22,091 bases of DNA from an uncultured bacterium (GTDB taxonomy: Bacteria > Planctomycetota > Uabimicrobiia > Uabimicrobiales > JABWCH01), in NCBI GenBank assembly GCA_938003875.1, contig CALKWO010000145.1, positions 1 through 22,091 on the forward strand. The letters are read 5' to 3'. The position numbers were made by a program, and so were the translations under genes. The notes under the pieces were generated by a model. The model saw only the letters and a list, made by a program, of their open reading frames with translations, was not told where the DNA came from and ran no database searches. Within the stretch, counting starts at the first letter, position 1, and each line of letters begins with the position of its first letter. Below are positions 14,953 to 22,091 of this stretch, piece by piece.

Positions 14953-16995
14953 ATGAATTTTCGTAATCTGATTACTTTCTGTCTGCTAGTGGCTTTCTGC
15001 TTCAGTGGATTGGTATCTGCCGAAGGGAAATGGGTATCTTTGGATGGAACTAGCACAAAACCCACTCCTATTAAAGTAAAAGTATTGGAACAAACCGCCA
15101 ATTTCGTAAAATTGGAACTGGTAGTTGCCGGTTATTGTGAAAAAATCATCAAAATCGAGGATCAGGAAGTTGTATTATTCCATATTCCACAAACTGCACA
15201 GACTATGGAATTCAAAGGCTTCCCTATGCTTCCTAAATTCGCTACTCTAGTCAAAATTCATGATCGCTGTGGAGTAAAACTGGAAGTAGTGGAAAAAGAA
15301 GAAGTAGAAAAAGAATTGACAGTGCCCGTAATTCCCGCTCGTGGACACTTCAATCGTAATATTGATCCCAGCACTGTTCCTTTCAAATTCGGCCCTATCT
15401 ACAAAGAAGATGTCTTCTGGCCAGCAGCAGAAAAACAGTTTACCCTGGGTAAAGCTTTCTTGCTCAGAGATGTCAGAGGCGCAAGATTGCAAGTCCTTCC
15501 TATGACAGTCAATCATGTTCAACTGAAAATGAAAGTTGTTAAAAGAGCAGTCGTTACATTGACCTGCGAAGGTGAAGGCGAAAATGCAGCTCCTTTCGTA
15601 AGAAATCAAAGACGTGCTGGTAAAACCTTCAAAAAAATGTATGAGAATGCTTTTGTAAACTACAGTGAACCCGAATCCCGTGATTTACAAGAAAACAACA
15701 AAAAACTAGTTGTTGTCGTTCCCACACAATATGAAAGTGCTATTCAGACCTGGGTAGCCTGGAAACAAAAATGCGGTTACAAAGTAACAGTGAAAGCCGT
15801 TGCAGATGGAACCGTAGCTGGCGATATCAAAAAATATCTGCAAGGTTTATATGATGATGCCAACACCCGTTTTGGCTATGTTGTGCTGATTGGTGATGCT
15901 GGCTACACCAGCAATTTCGAACAAGCCAAACCTATGCCTACTTTCAAAGGATCCAAAGAAGGCGCGGCTGCTGATCGCGTTTATGTCAGACTGGCTGGAA
16001 ATGACAACTATCCTGATGCATTCGTTTCCCGTATTTCCGCTACCGATGCTAATGGTGTTACTGCACAATTAGACAAAATCATCAAATACGAACAAACTGC
16101 TGGTGGCGATTGGGCAAACAAGGGAATTTGTATCGCAAGCAGCGAAGGTTCTCCTACTGATTATACAAGAGCAGAATGGTTGCAGAATGGTGGCAGCGTT
16201 GGACAAAAAGTTACAGTAGAAGCTGGTGGACTTCTCAAAGCTGGTTATACCGCTTTTGATGATATCTATGATCCTAGTGCAAGTGCTTCTAAAGTAGCCA
16301 CTTCTGTCAACGATGGCCGTGGAGTTATATGCTACATCGGACATGGTAGTTCTACTTCCTGGGGAACCACTGGTTTTAACACTGGTCACATCAAACAACT
16401 CACCAACGGCGAAAAGCTTCCCGTTATCTGGAGTGTTGCATGCGTTAATGGCGATTTCGTAAAAACAGCAGAATGCTTTGCAGAAGGCTGGATGAGAAAA
16501 GTAAATGGTGGAGCTGCAGCTATCGAAGCCGCTTCTACCAATGAATCCTGGGTACCTCCTTGCGATAAACAAGCTGCTACAGTCAATGCCATTATTAAAA
16601 AACAACACCAGACTTTCGGTGCATTGGAAGGTGCTGGTCTCATGGCTGCTCTGAAAGCATGGGGCGATACCAACAGCAGCGAAGGCAACAAAATGGCCGA
16701 ACAATGCAACCTTTTCGGTGATTGCACCATGATTGTAAAACTTGGAAAATCAAGAGACATCCAAGTTAACAACAATCGCGCTGTGGACGGTATTTCTTTC
16801 CAGATCAACAGTGAAGATCGTGGAGTCGAGAATGTCACAGTCACAGTTTACAACGAAGATCTTTCTTTCGTAGTAAGTGGCGATACAGATGATCAAGGTT
16901 CTGTAAATCTTTCTCTGGAAAATGCAACTGGCAAACTGTTCTATACAGTAGTCGGCCAGGATGTAACTCCTCTTGTTGACATTGTTGTCGAATAG
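14953..16995 (+). CDS. Secreted gingipain-type (C25 family) cysteine peptidase
   Basis: A 680-residue protein with a signal peptide ending VSA-E (about residue 23). Residues 25-225 form a beta-rich pro-region; then comes the C25 catalytic fold from LVVVVPTQYESAIQTWVAWK (about 250). The catalytic pair is clear: His464 in YIGHGSST and Cys497 in SVACVNGDF, 33 residues apart as in the R-gingipains. The last ~80 residues look like the Ig-like domain that follows C25 catalytic domains. Neither a type IX secretion tail nor a PEP-CTERM signal is evident. Codon choice differs from its neighbours: TTC, AAC, ATC and GGT/CGT/GCT are favoured where they use TTT, AAT and ATT, which suggests high expression. 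The AAGGAG ribosome site is the strongest in the window, and the gene stands alone with its own terminator. Specificity (Arg or Lys) cannot be told. Confidence 0.9.
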   Translation: MNFRNLITFCLLVAFCFSGLVSAEGKWVSLDGTSTKPTPIKVKVLEQTANFVKLELVVAGYCEKIIKIEDQEVVLFHIPQTAQTMEFKGFPMLPKFATLVKIHDRCGVKLEVVEKEEVEKELTVPVIPARGHFNRNIDPSTVPFKFGPIYKEDVFWPAAEKQFTLGKAFLLRDVRGARLQVLPMTVNHVQLKMKVVKRAVVTLTCEGEGENAAPFVRNQRRAGKTFKKMYENAFVNYSEPESRDLQENNKKLVVVVPTQYESAIQTWVAWKQKCGYKVTVKAVADGTVAGDIKKYLQGLYDDANTRFGYVVLIGDAGYTSNFEQAKPMPTFKGSKEGAAADRVYVRLAGNDNYPDAFVSRISATDANGVTAQLDKIIKYEQTAGGDWANKGICIASSEGSPTDYTRAEWLQNGGSVGQKVTVEAGGLLKAGYTAFDDIYDPSASASKVATSVNDGRGVICYIGHGSSTSWGTTGFNTGHIKQLTNGEKLPVIWSVACVNGDFVKTAECFAEGWMRKVNGGAAAIEAASTNESWVPPCDKQAATVNAIIKKQHQTFGALEGAGLMAALKAWGDTNSSEGNKMAEQCNLFGDCTMIVKLGKSRDIQVNNNRAVDGISFQINSEDRGVENVTVTVYNEDLSFVVSGDTDDQGSVNLSLENATGKLFYTVVGQDVTPLVDIVVE

Positions 16996-17024
16996 TTAAG
17001 ATACCAAAGGATTGGAATATAAAT

Positions 17025-17051
17025 TATAGTTGATTTAATAATAAAACTATA
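17025..17051. other. Small AT-rich inverted repeat after the peptidase gene
   Basis: TATAGTT (17025-17031) pairs perfectly with AACTATA (17045-17051) across 13 bases, 29 bases after the peptidase stop and 20 bases before the terminator. It may be an mRNA 3' structure or a binding site for a regulator of the next gene. Confidence 0.35.
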
Positions 17052-17070
17052 GTTTTCTATCCATTAACTC

Positions 17071-17101
17071 AAAAAAGGCAGTAAAACTGCCTTTTTTTTT
17101 T
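17071..17101 (+). terminator. Strong Rho-independent terminator of the C25 peptidase gene
   Basis: AAAAAAGGCAG (17071-17081), loop TAAAA, then CTGCC and ten Ts (17092-17101). The perfect stem with a run of As before it and Ts after it could work in both directions, but only the + strand has a gene ending here. Confidence 0.9.
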
Positions 17102-17126
17102 GCTTAATCATTTTCAAGGGGACAAT

Positions 17127-19721
17127 ATGCAGATTTTTGAGGGCAATGAATACGAGCTAAAACAAAAATTTTCTCTTAGCCCTATCGCTGTTGTTTGTGC
17201 GGGTATTTTACGAAATAAAAACATCTATCTTACAGAGCCTTTTCTGGAACTCTGCTCTAAAGGTGGCCCACTGGAAGGATTCTTGAAAGAACGGACATTA
17301 CCAAATATCCTAGAAAATCCTAAGAAATTGCAAGAGCTCCATTCTGTCCATGATCCACAAAGCCTTTATGGAATCGTTCTTCTGGACGAAGGAAGAAGGA
17401 AAATCCTGGCTTTAGAGATGGAAATAGCAGCCGAAGCTGGATGGCAAAAAAAAGATACTGATGCTAAATCCACGGAAATGCCTTTAAGCAACATAGACAT
17501 GAAGATGCAGGGCTTGTCTTCTTTCTTTTGCCAGGAAGAAATCCAAAAAATCAAGGTTACGTTAGCCACAGCAGTTCATGCGAAAGAAAAAAGGGAAGCC
17601 ATTCGGAAAATGGCTTTATCGGGACTTCCTGAGCCAGAAAAAACGATTCTTTTTTTGCACACTCTGGCAGACCCCGAAAGAGAGGTTCGCAGTGAGGCTG
17701 CCAATGCTTTATTCCAGGTAGGCTTTAGCCTGGAAATCACGCAGGCTATAAGGAATCTGACTGATGGGGATAAAGCACAGCGTCTTCATTCTATCAATAG
17801 TCTTGGCAAATTGTTTTCCCATGCAAGTGACCTGGAAAAAGCTGCTATCTTGCAAATTTTCATGTCCAGTCTCCGCGATAGCGATTATAAAGAATTCAGC
17901 CTTCCTTTGTATCGCTCCATTCATCTACTCTGTCCTGATATTCCAGAACGAGCCAGCAATATGCTGGAACAAATTATGTTTTGTGCTTTGGATATGATGG
18001 TAAGCCACTTGAGCGATACTTTAGATATATCCTCTTCCCTATTTTCTCTTTTAGAAAAAAAAGACCATGAGCGAGTTGTTTCTTTTCTTACAAGAGAAGT
18101 CCATAAAAGCCAGGATCGTCGCCTGAGAGCTTTTCTTCTTGTTTTGCTGGCAGAAAATAGCTTTTGCCGTCTTCCTGAAGAAATGATAGCCAGAATGGTT
18201 TTTGAAATCTCTCTGGGTGATGAGCTAGATCCGATTTATCTCCATTTAGCTGCCAGGATTGTAGAACTGGGAGATAAAGCTATTCCTTCGCTTTTAGAAA
18301 GATTTTCCGTAACCATTCGAACAACAGAAAGAATGCAGATAGCCAAACTTTTTTCCACCATACTGACCACCCACAAAATTTCAGTAGATTATAAAAATCA
18401 AATCTTGAAAAGCTACGCTCAAATTTTTCCTACATCTCCTGATATGCTCAGAATGCTTCTCTTAGACACTGCCTTGCTGGAAGACAAAGAGATTCTAAAT
18501 TCCATAAAAGAAGAATTTGCAAGAGAAATCCTTGTGGATATTCATAAAGATCGGATGGACCAGATCAATCAGGCATCTAAAACAGCGTTATGCCGTATGA
18601 AAAAGGGTTCTGTTTCTGCATTGCTTCAGGTTTTAAAGAACCCATTGCAAAAGACACAAAGCGCAAAAGCAGCAGAAATTTTAGGGGATGTTATTTTGCA
18701 GCTTTCAGAAAAAGACAAAAAAGAAATCATAGAGTGGAAAGACTTTTGCTATGAGGAAATCCAGGACAGCATAACCCATCAGGGACATCTCTTTTGTGTT
18801 CTTGGCAAAATAGCCTCGTGTCCAGGCTCGGATCAGGAGCTTTCAGAAGAAATCTGCGAATACCTTTTCTCTCATTTATGCAAAACAAGCTATCCCTATA
18901 TTCTTTTAGAAGGATTAGGATATGCAGCTTCTTCTCCTTATACTTCTCCCGAAACCAGAAACAATATCTGCCAGCTTTTTATGGATCTTATGAACCGACG
19001 CTTACCAGAAAGGTTGATACAAGAAAAAAAACAAGGGGAAAGCAAAATATACGAATTCGATGCTAAAACATCGGCCTATACAGACCTTTTGCCCGTGTTG
19101 CTTCAGGGATTCAAACGCCTTGCCGTTGAATCCACAGCTCTTCCCTCTCTAAGAAAGGCCATTGTCCGCTATTTGTTAGAAAAATGGGGCGAAATTGTTT
19201 CTTGTAAATTTGTATGGGGGCCTAAAAACACAACCGATCTGGCAGACACGCTATATTCTATTTGCTTAAGTCCTCTAAGTGACGAAAAAGATAAAGTCAA
19301 TATCATGAAAGCACTCTATGAAAAGATTTCTATCTTCAGCATAACCGAAATGATAAGCAATCTTTTGCTCCACTGCATAGGAAAAAAATTTGAAGAAATG
19401 GCGGAGAAAATAGCCCAGAGCATTCTGGACTTGTATCAAAGCGAAGACTACAAAAACCCAGAAGACAGAGAAGTTTTATTGCGCTGCATAGGAAGAATGA
19501 CAAAAGCACGAAAGCTCGCTACAAACAAAAAAAAGTCCGATGCTATCCGAGAAAAATTTTTATACCATCTGTTCGATGGTCTTCGCGAACAAATTTTTGG
19601 GGTCAATGAAATTTTGGAAGATTTGCTTACATGCCCTTACCTTTCTAACAAGAGCAAAATGAGCATAGAAAAGAGGCTTCCTAAAAAAAATTTGTTACCC
19701 CTTTATCAGGAGAAAAACTGA
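17127..19721 (+). CDS. HEAT/ARM-like helical repeat protein
   Basis: An 864-residue protein from ATG 17127, chosen because AAGGGG (17116-17121) lies 5 bases upstream. The in-frame TTG at 17100 lies in the T run of the terminator and is not credible. No signal peptide or membrane segment is visible, so it is cytoplasmic. From about residue 150 it is almost wholly paired helices of HEAT character, for example EKTILFLHTLADPEREVRSE then AANALFQVGF, and GSVSALLQVLKNPLQKTQSA. The first ~125 residues form a separate mixed alpha/beta part. HEAT arrays act as protein-binding scaffolds; no enzymatic motif is seen. It ends exactly where the glycosyltransferase begins, so the two are probably co-translated and may act together. 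Only 25 bases separate its ATG from the preceding terminator, leaving little room for a promoter of its own. Confidence 0.8.
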   Translation: MQIFEGNEYELKQKFSLSPIAVVCAGILRNKNIYLTEPFLELCSKGGPLEGFLKERTLPNILENPKKLQELHSVHDPQSLYGIVLLDEGRRKILALEMEIAAEAGWQKKDTDAKSTEMPLSNIDMKMQGLSSFFCQEEIQKIKVTLATAVHAKEKREAIRKMALSGLPEPEKTILFLHTLADPEREVRSEAANALFQVGFSLEITQAIRNLTDGDKAQRLHSINSLGKLFSHASDLEKAAILQIFMSSLRDSDYKEFSLPLYRSIHLLCPDIPERASNMLEQIMFCALDMMVSHLSDTLDISSSLFSLLEKKDHERVVSFLTREVHKSQDRRLRAFLLVLLAENSFCRLPEEMIARMVFEISLGDELDPIYLHLAARIVELGDKAIPSLLERFSVTIRTTERMQIAKLFSTILTTHKISVDYKNQILKSYAQIFPTSPDMLRMLLLDTALLEDKEILNSIKEEFAREILVDIHKDRMDQINQASKTALCRMKKGSVSALLQVLKNPLQKTQSAKAAEILGDVILQLSEKDKKEIIEWKDFCYEEIQDSITHQGHLFCVLGKIASCPGSDQELSEEICEYLFSHLCKTSYPYILLEGLGYAASSPYTSPETRNNICQLFMDLMNRRLPERLIQEKKQGESKIYEFDAKTSAYTDLLPVLLQGFKRLAVESTALPSLRKAIVRYLLEKWGEIVSCKFVWGPKNTTDLADTLYSICLSPLSDEKDKVNIMKALYEKISIFSITEMISNLLLHCIGKKFEEMAEKIAQSILDLYQSEDYKNPEDREVLLRCIGRMTKARKLATNKKKSDAIREKFLYHLFDGLREQIFGVNEILEDLLTCPYLSNKSKMSIEKRLPKKNLLPLYQEKN

Positions 19722-21893
19722 ATGCATATTTTGGAAACTTTTTTTACCACAGGATTCGATTACAAGATGATCCGAGGCGGGATTGATGTATATATCTGGA
19801 ACCTTGCCAAAAATTTTATCAAAAAAGACCACAAAGTTTCTATAGTCATCCCTGCACATGGGCAGATAGAGTATTTGAAAACGCAATACAAAGTGGAAAA
19901 AGTAGACTACCAGCACACCTACAGGTTGCCTATTGCTCTTGATATGGATGTATGGAAAGGCTTTCGAGAAGTGGAGGAAATCCCTCTTACTACCACTGTA
20001 TACAAGCTTACAAAAGAAGGCATAGACATATATCTGCTATCCAATGAATATCTGGATAAATACCCTGATACTTTCTTTCCTCCTTATGAAACCAAAGGGA
20101 AAGACCTGTCTTTTTTCAAGCCTATGATATACCAGATAGATTTTATCTTTTTTGTGCGCCAATACTTTGCGGATGAAAAGCTCTTGATCCATGCTCATGA
20201 GCCTTATTATCTCTATTTGATCCCTATTGCTTTCAAAGATGACAATCGGAAAAAAGTCATCAGCACTGTTCAGTCCAACATGCCTGTGGATAAGAAAATC
20301 TATAAAAAAAAGCTGGAAAATGTATTGAATTTTCTAGGCTTACAGATAAATTTCTCCCAAAACAAGGAAAAATACGAAGATTCTGAATTTTACCGATGTA
20401 TGATGGAATATATGCCAGTAACCCATCTCTACTATAAGTATAATCAGGAGAAATATATCAACTTTTATTCCCTGATTTTGGAATACTCTGATGCAATAGA
20501 TTTTCTCTCAGATGGACATCGCTACTTTTATACTACATTCCAGGATACAGCATTTCAGCCATTATACCATGAGCTGGAGGTATCCAGGTATATCCAGAGA
20601 AATTTCTATAAAACCTTCGTTGGGTGGTGTGCCATAGGAAATCCCTGGTTTGAAGAGGCAAGAACAAAGGCTTCCAGAGAATCTCGTATGGAAACACTGC
20701 AAAGACTAGGATTGAATCCAGAATGGCCTACTTTCTATCATAACGCCAGGTATGCTGTAGAACATAAAGGCCAGGTAGAGCTGATGAAAGCCATCGGTCG
20801 GGTTTTAGAAAAAACGCAAAAGGTAAACTTTATCATTAGAATGCTCTCTGCCAATGGCATCAAGCACGATTTCTTTCTGGAGCTTGCAGCAAAGTACCCT
20901 AAAAATCTATATCTGGAATATGAAGTTCGCCAGGAATCGGATCTGATCTCCTATGTGAAGGCATCCGATTTCTGTATCTTCCCTTCTAAATTTGAAATGG
21001 ATACTTTTTTGATTGCCCAAGGGGAAGCCATGCTGAATGGACTGGTACCTCTCGCTACGAGGCAATATGGGATGATACACTGGGATCATTTTATAGATAT
21101 GCATAAAAATGAAGCAACAGGCTTTTCTCTCATTCGCTCTTTTTCAGAAGATGATGTGCTTCTAGTGGATGACCTGGAAAGGAAGATTTTCGAGGCAATA
21201 GACATATATAAAAACCATCAGGATAAGTACCATACCCTATCGGAAAATTCCCGCAAAACCGCTTCAAAATTTAGCTGGGATTTCAGCGCAAACTCCCATC
21301 TGACGGTTATGCAAGCAGTATACAACGGCATTACGCCAGAAGTGAGCCTTGATGACAAGCTTTACTACCAGCTCTATGATCTTCTGGAAGAGAAAGAAAA
21401 AAAGGATCACTATCATCCGATAGAACAACATTTTTTTCAGCTTGGTGACTACCTCACTTATAAGAAATTGTATCCATCCCAAAGCATAGACAGCAATCCA
21501 TGGATAGAAGCCTGCTATGATCTGGGAAATTTTTCAGATGCCCTGGCAGCAGCCCAAGATGCCAAAAATAGCGACTGGCTACAAATCCTCCAGAAAAAAA
21601 TCCACACCCAGTTTTCCCAGGAAAGCCTCACAATACAATACCATTATCCAAAGGCAAGCAGAATACGTTGCTTCATCAAAAACAACTTTCTCCCCCAAAG
21701 CCAACAAGACACATCCAGCATCAAAAGAAAGGAATTTACAGAATATTCCATGACAGAGCATACAGGAACATTTACCCTGGAGACAAAGACAACAACAAAA
21801 CCAGCCTCTCTCTATTTCCTGCTCACACTGCAAAACGGTAGAGAAGTCTGGGAAGAATATGCGACTCTGAAACCTAACACGGATAAACCGTAA
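19722..21893 (+). CDS. GT5-like glycosyltransferase (glycogen/starch synthase related)
   Basis: A 723-residue GT-B-fold enzyme. The N-terminus MHILETFF...IRGGIDVYIWNLAK (RGG at 18-20) is the counterpart of the K.GGL.DV...L start of glycogen synthases, followed by HKVSIVIPAHG (37-47). The C-terminal half has NARYAVEHKGQVELM (the R...QKG diphosphate-binding site), then ASDFCIFPSKFEMDTFLIAQ (Glu425 matching EPCGLTQ) and GEAMLNGLVPLATRQYG. It should transfer a sugar from a nucleotide donor, perhaps glucose to an alpha-glucan, but the changed loops (RGGI, FEMDTF) leave donor and acceptor open. Family members are usually ~480-550 residues. Here a long insertion (about 190-290) and an extra ~180-residue C-terminal region of unknown kind (from about 540) are present. 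AGGAG lies 9 bases before the ATG, inside the HEAT gene. Confidence 0.8.
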   Translation: MHILETFFTTGFDYKMIRGGIDVYIWNLAKNFIKKDHKVSIVIPAHGQIEYLKTQYKVEKVDYQHTYRLPIALDMDVWKGFREVEEIPLTTTVYKLTKEGIDIYLLSNEYLDKYPDTFFPPYETKGKDLSFFKPMIYQIDFIFFVRQYFADEKLLIHAHEPYYLYLIPIAFKDDNRKKVISTVQSNMPVDKKIYKKKLENVLNFLGLQINFSQNKEKYEDSEFYRCMMEYMPVTHLYYKYNQEKYINFYSLILEYSDAIDFLSDGHRYFYTTFQDTAFQPLYHELEVSRYIQRNFYKTFVGWCAIGNPWFEEARTKASRESRMETLQRLGLNPEWPTFYHNARYAVEHKGQVELMKAIGRVLEKTQKVNFIIRMLSANGIKHDFFLELAAKYPKNLYLEYEVRQESDLISYVKASDFCIFPSKFEMDTFLIAQGEAMLNGLVPLATRQYGMIHWDHFIDMHKNEATGFSLIRSFSEDDVLLVDDLERKIFEAIDIYKNHQDKYHTLSENSRKTASKFSWDFSANSHLTVMQAVYNGITPEVSLDDKLYYQLYDLLEEKEKKDHYHPIEQHFFQLGDYLTYKKLYPSQSIDSNPWIEACYDLGNFSDALAAAQDAKNSDWLQILQKKIHTQFSQESLTIQYHYPKASRIRCFIKNNFLPQSQQDTSSIKRKEFTEYSMTEHTGTFTLETKTTTKPASLYFLLTLQNGREVWEEYATLKPNTDKP

Positions 21894-21901
21894 TCAAAAA
21901 A

Positions 21902-21994
21902 AAAAATTTACCGCAGAGGCGCAGAGGTCGCAGAGAAAAATTTTAATATTTTTTATTCCTCTCTGCGTTCTCCGCGTCTCTGCGGTAAATTTTT
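21902..21994. repeat. Long imperfect hairpin repeat (CCGCAGAGGCGCAGAGG family)
   Basis: The left arm AAAAATTTACCGCAGAGGCG (21902-21921) continues as CAGAGGTCGCAGAGA to about 21936 and pairs with the right arm TCTCTGCGTTCTCCGCGTCT (from 21960) continuing CTGCGGTAAATTTTT to 21994, with only a few mismatches. The loop is AT-rich. The outer ends are palindromic AAAAATTTACC/GGTAAATTTTT. The right arm is homologous to 14784-14813. It starts 8 bases after the glycosyltransferase stop and could act as its transcription terminator or mRNA 3' end. Confidence 0.8.
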
Positions 21995-22091
21995 ACACTT
22001 TTGCACGAGATTTTACTTGTAAGTGACTAATTCGTGTTAAGGAATCGGAATTAAATAAGTTCCCCATTTAGACGATAAAGATAACGATTAA

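Noticed and set aside
16069..16704. 211-residue minus-strand frame opposite the C25 peptidase, and similar antisense frames
   Set aside because: No ribosome site or recognisable domain; they arise from the codon bias of the gene on the other strand.
17100..17126. TTG 17100 as start of the HEAT gene
   Set aside because: It lies in the T run of the terminator; AAGGGG is correctly placed for ATG 17127.

Overview
The window carries ten protein genes, all on the + strand, in AT-rich DNA (by eye well under 40-45% GC). I see no rRNA, tRNA, CRISPR array or transposase. Three marks suggest a Gram-negative bacterium of a developmentally complex, Planctomycete/PVC-like or similar environmental lineage: a PEP-CTERM-like sorting tail, a gingipain-type (C25) protease, and intergenic repeats of the CACAGAGGCACAGAG / AACACGGAT type. 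Taxonomy is inference; no marker gene is present.

Region 1 (1-9636). A 550-base non-coding leader holds a good sigma70-type promoter, a pair of 21-bp direct repeats and nested inverted repeats. It precedes a very large secreted protein built of about 15 Ig-like (Big) domains of two alternating kinds. Eleven bases later comes a small protein that reads as a degenerate macro (ADP-ribose-binding) domain. Then comes the most striking gene of the window: a 1313-residue protein joining an MglA-like small GTPase, a STAS domain, a TIR domain with its catalytic glutamate, an NB-ARC (STAND/NLR-type) ATPase and a C-terminal WD40 propeller. TIR enzymes consume NAD+ and macro domains bind ADP-ribose products, so the pair suggests an NLR-like, NAD-linked defence or signalling system. 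That link is inference.

Region 2 (9664-14562). A near-consensus promoter and a leader with three predicted hairpins precede an apparent four-gene operon: a DHH-family phosphoesterase, a calcineurin-like metallophosphoesterase, a secreted LamG-type protein with a PEP-CTERM-like tail, and a secreted protein of unknown function joined to it by an ATGA overlap.

Region 3 (14563-17101). A 390-base intergenic region contains two repeat elements. It is followed by a single, probably highly expressed, secreted C25 cysteine peptidase that ends in a textbook Rho-independent terminator.

Region 4 (17127-22091). A cytoplasmic HEAT-like helical repeat protein is directly abutted by a GT5 (glycogen/starch synthase)-like glycosyltransferase with an extra C-terminal region. 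The window closes with a long imperfect hairpin of the same repeat family as the one before the peptidase. The last ~95 bases (21995-22091) show nothing I can name.
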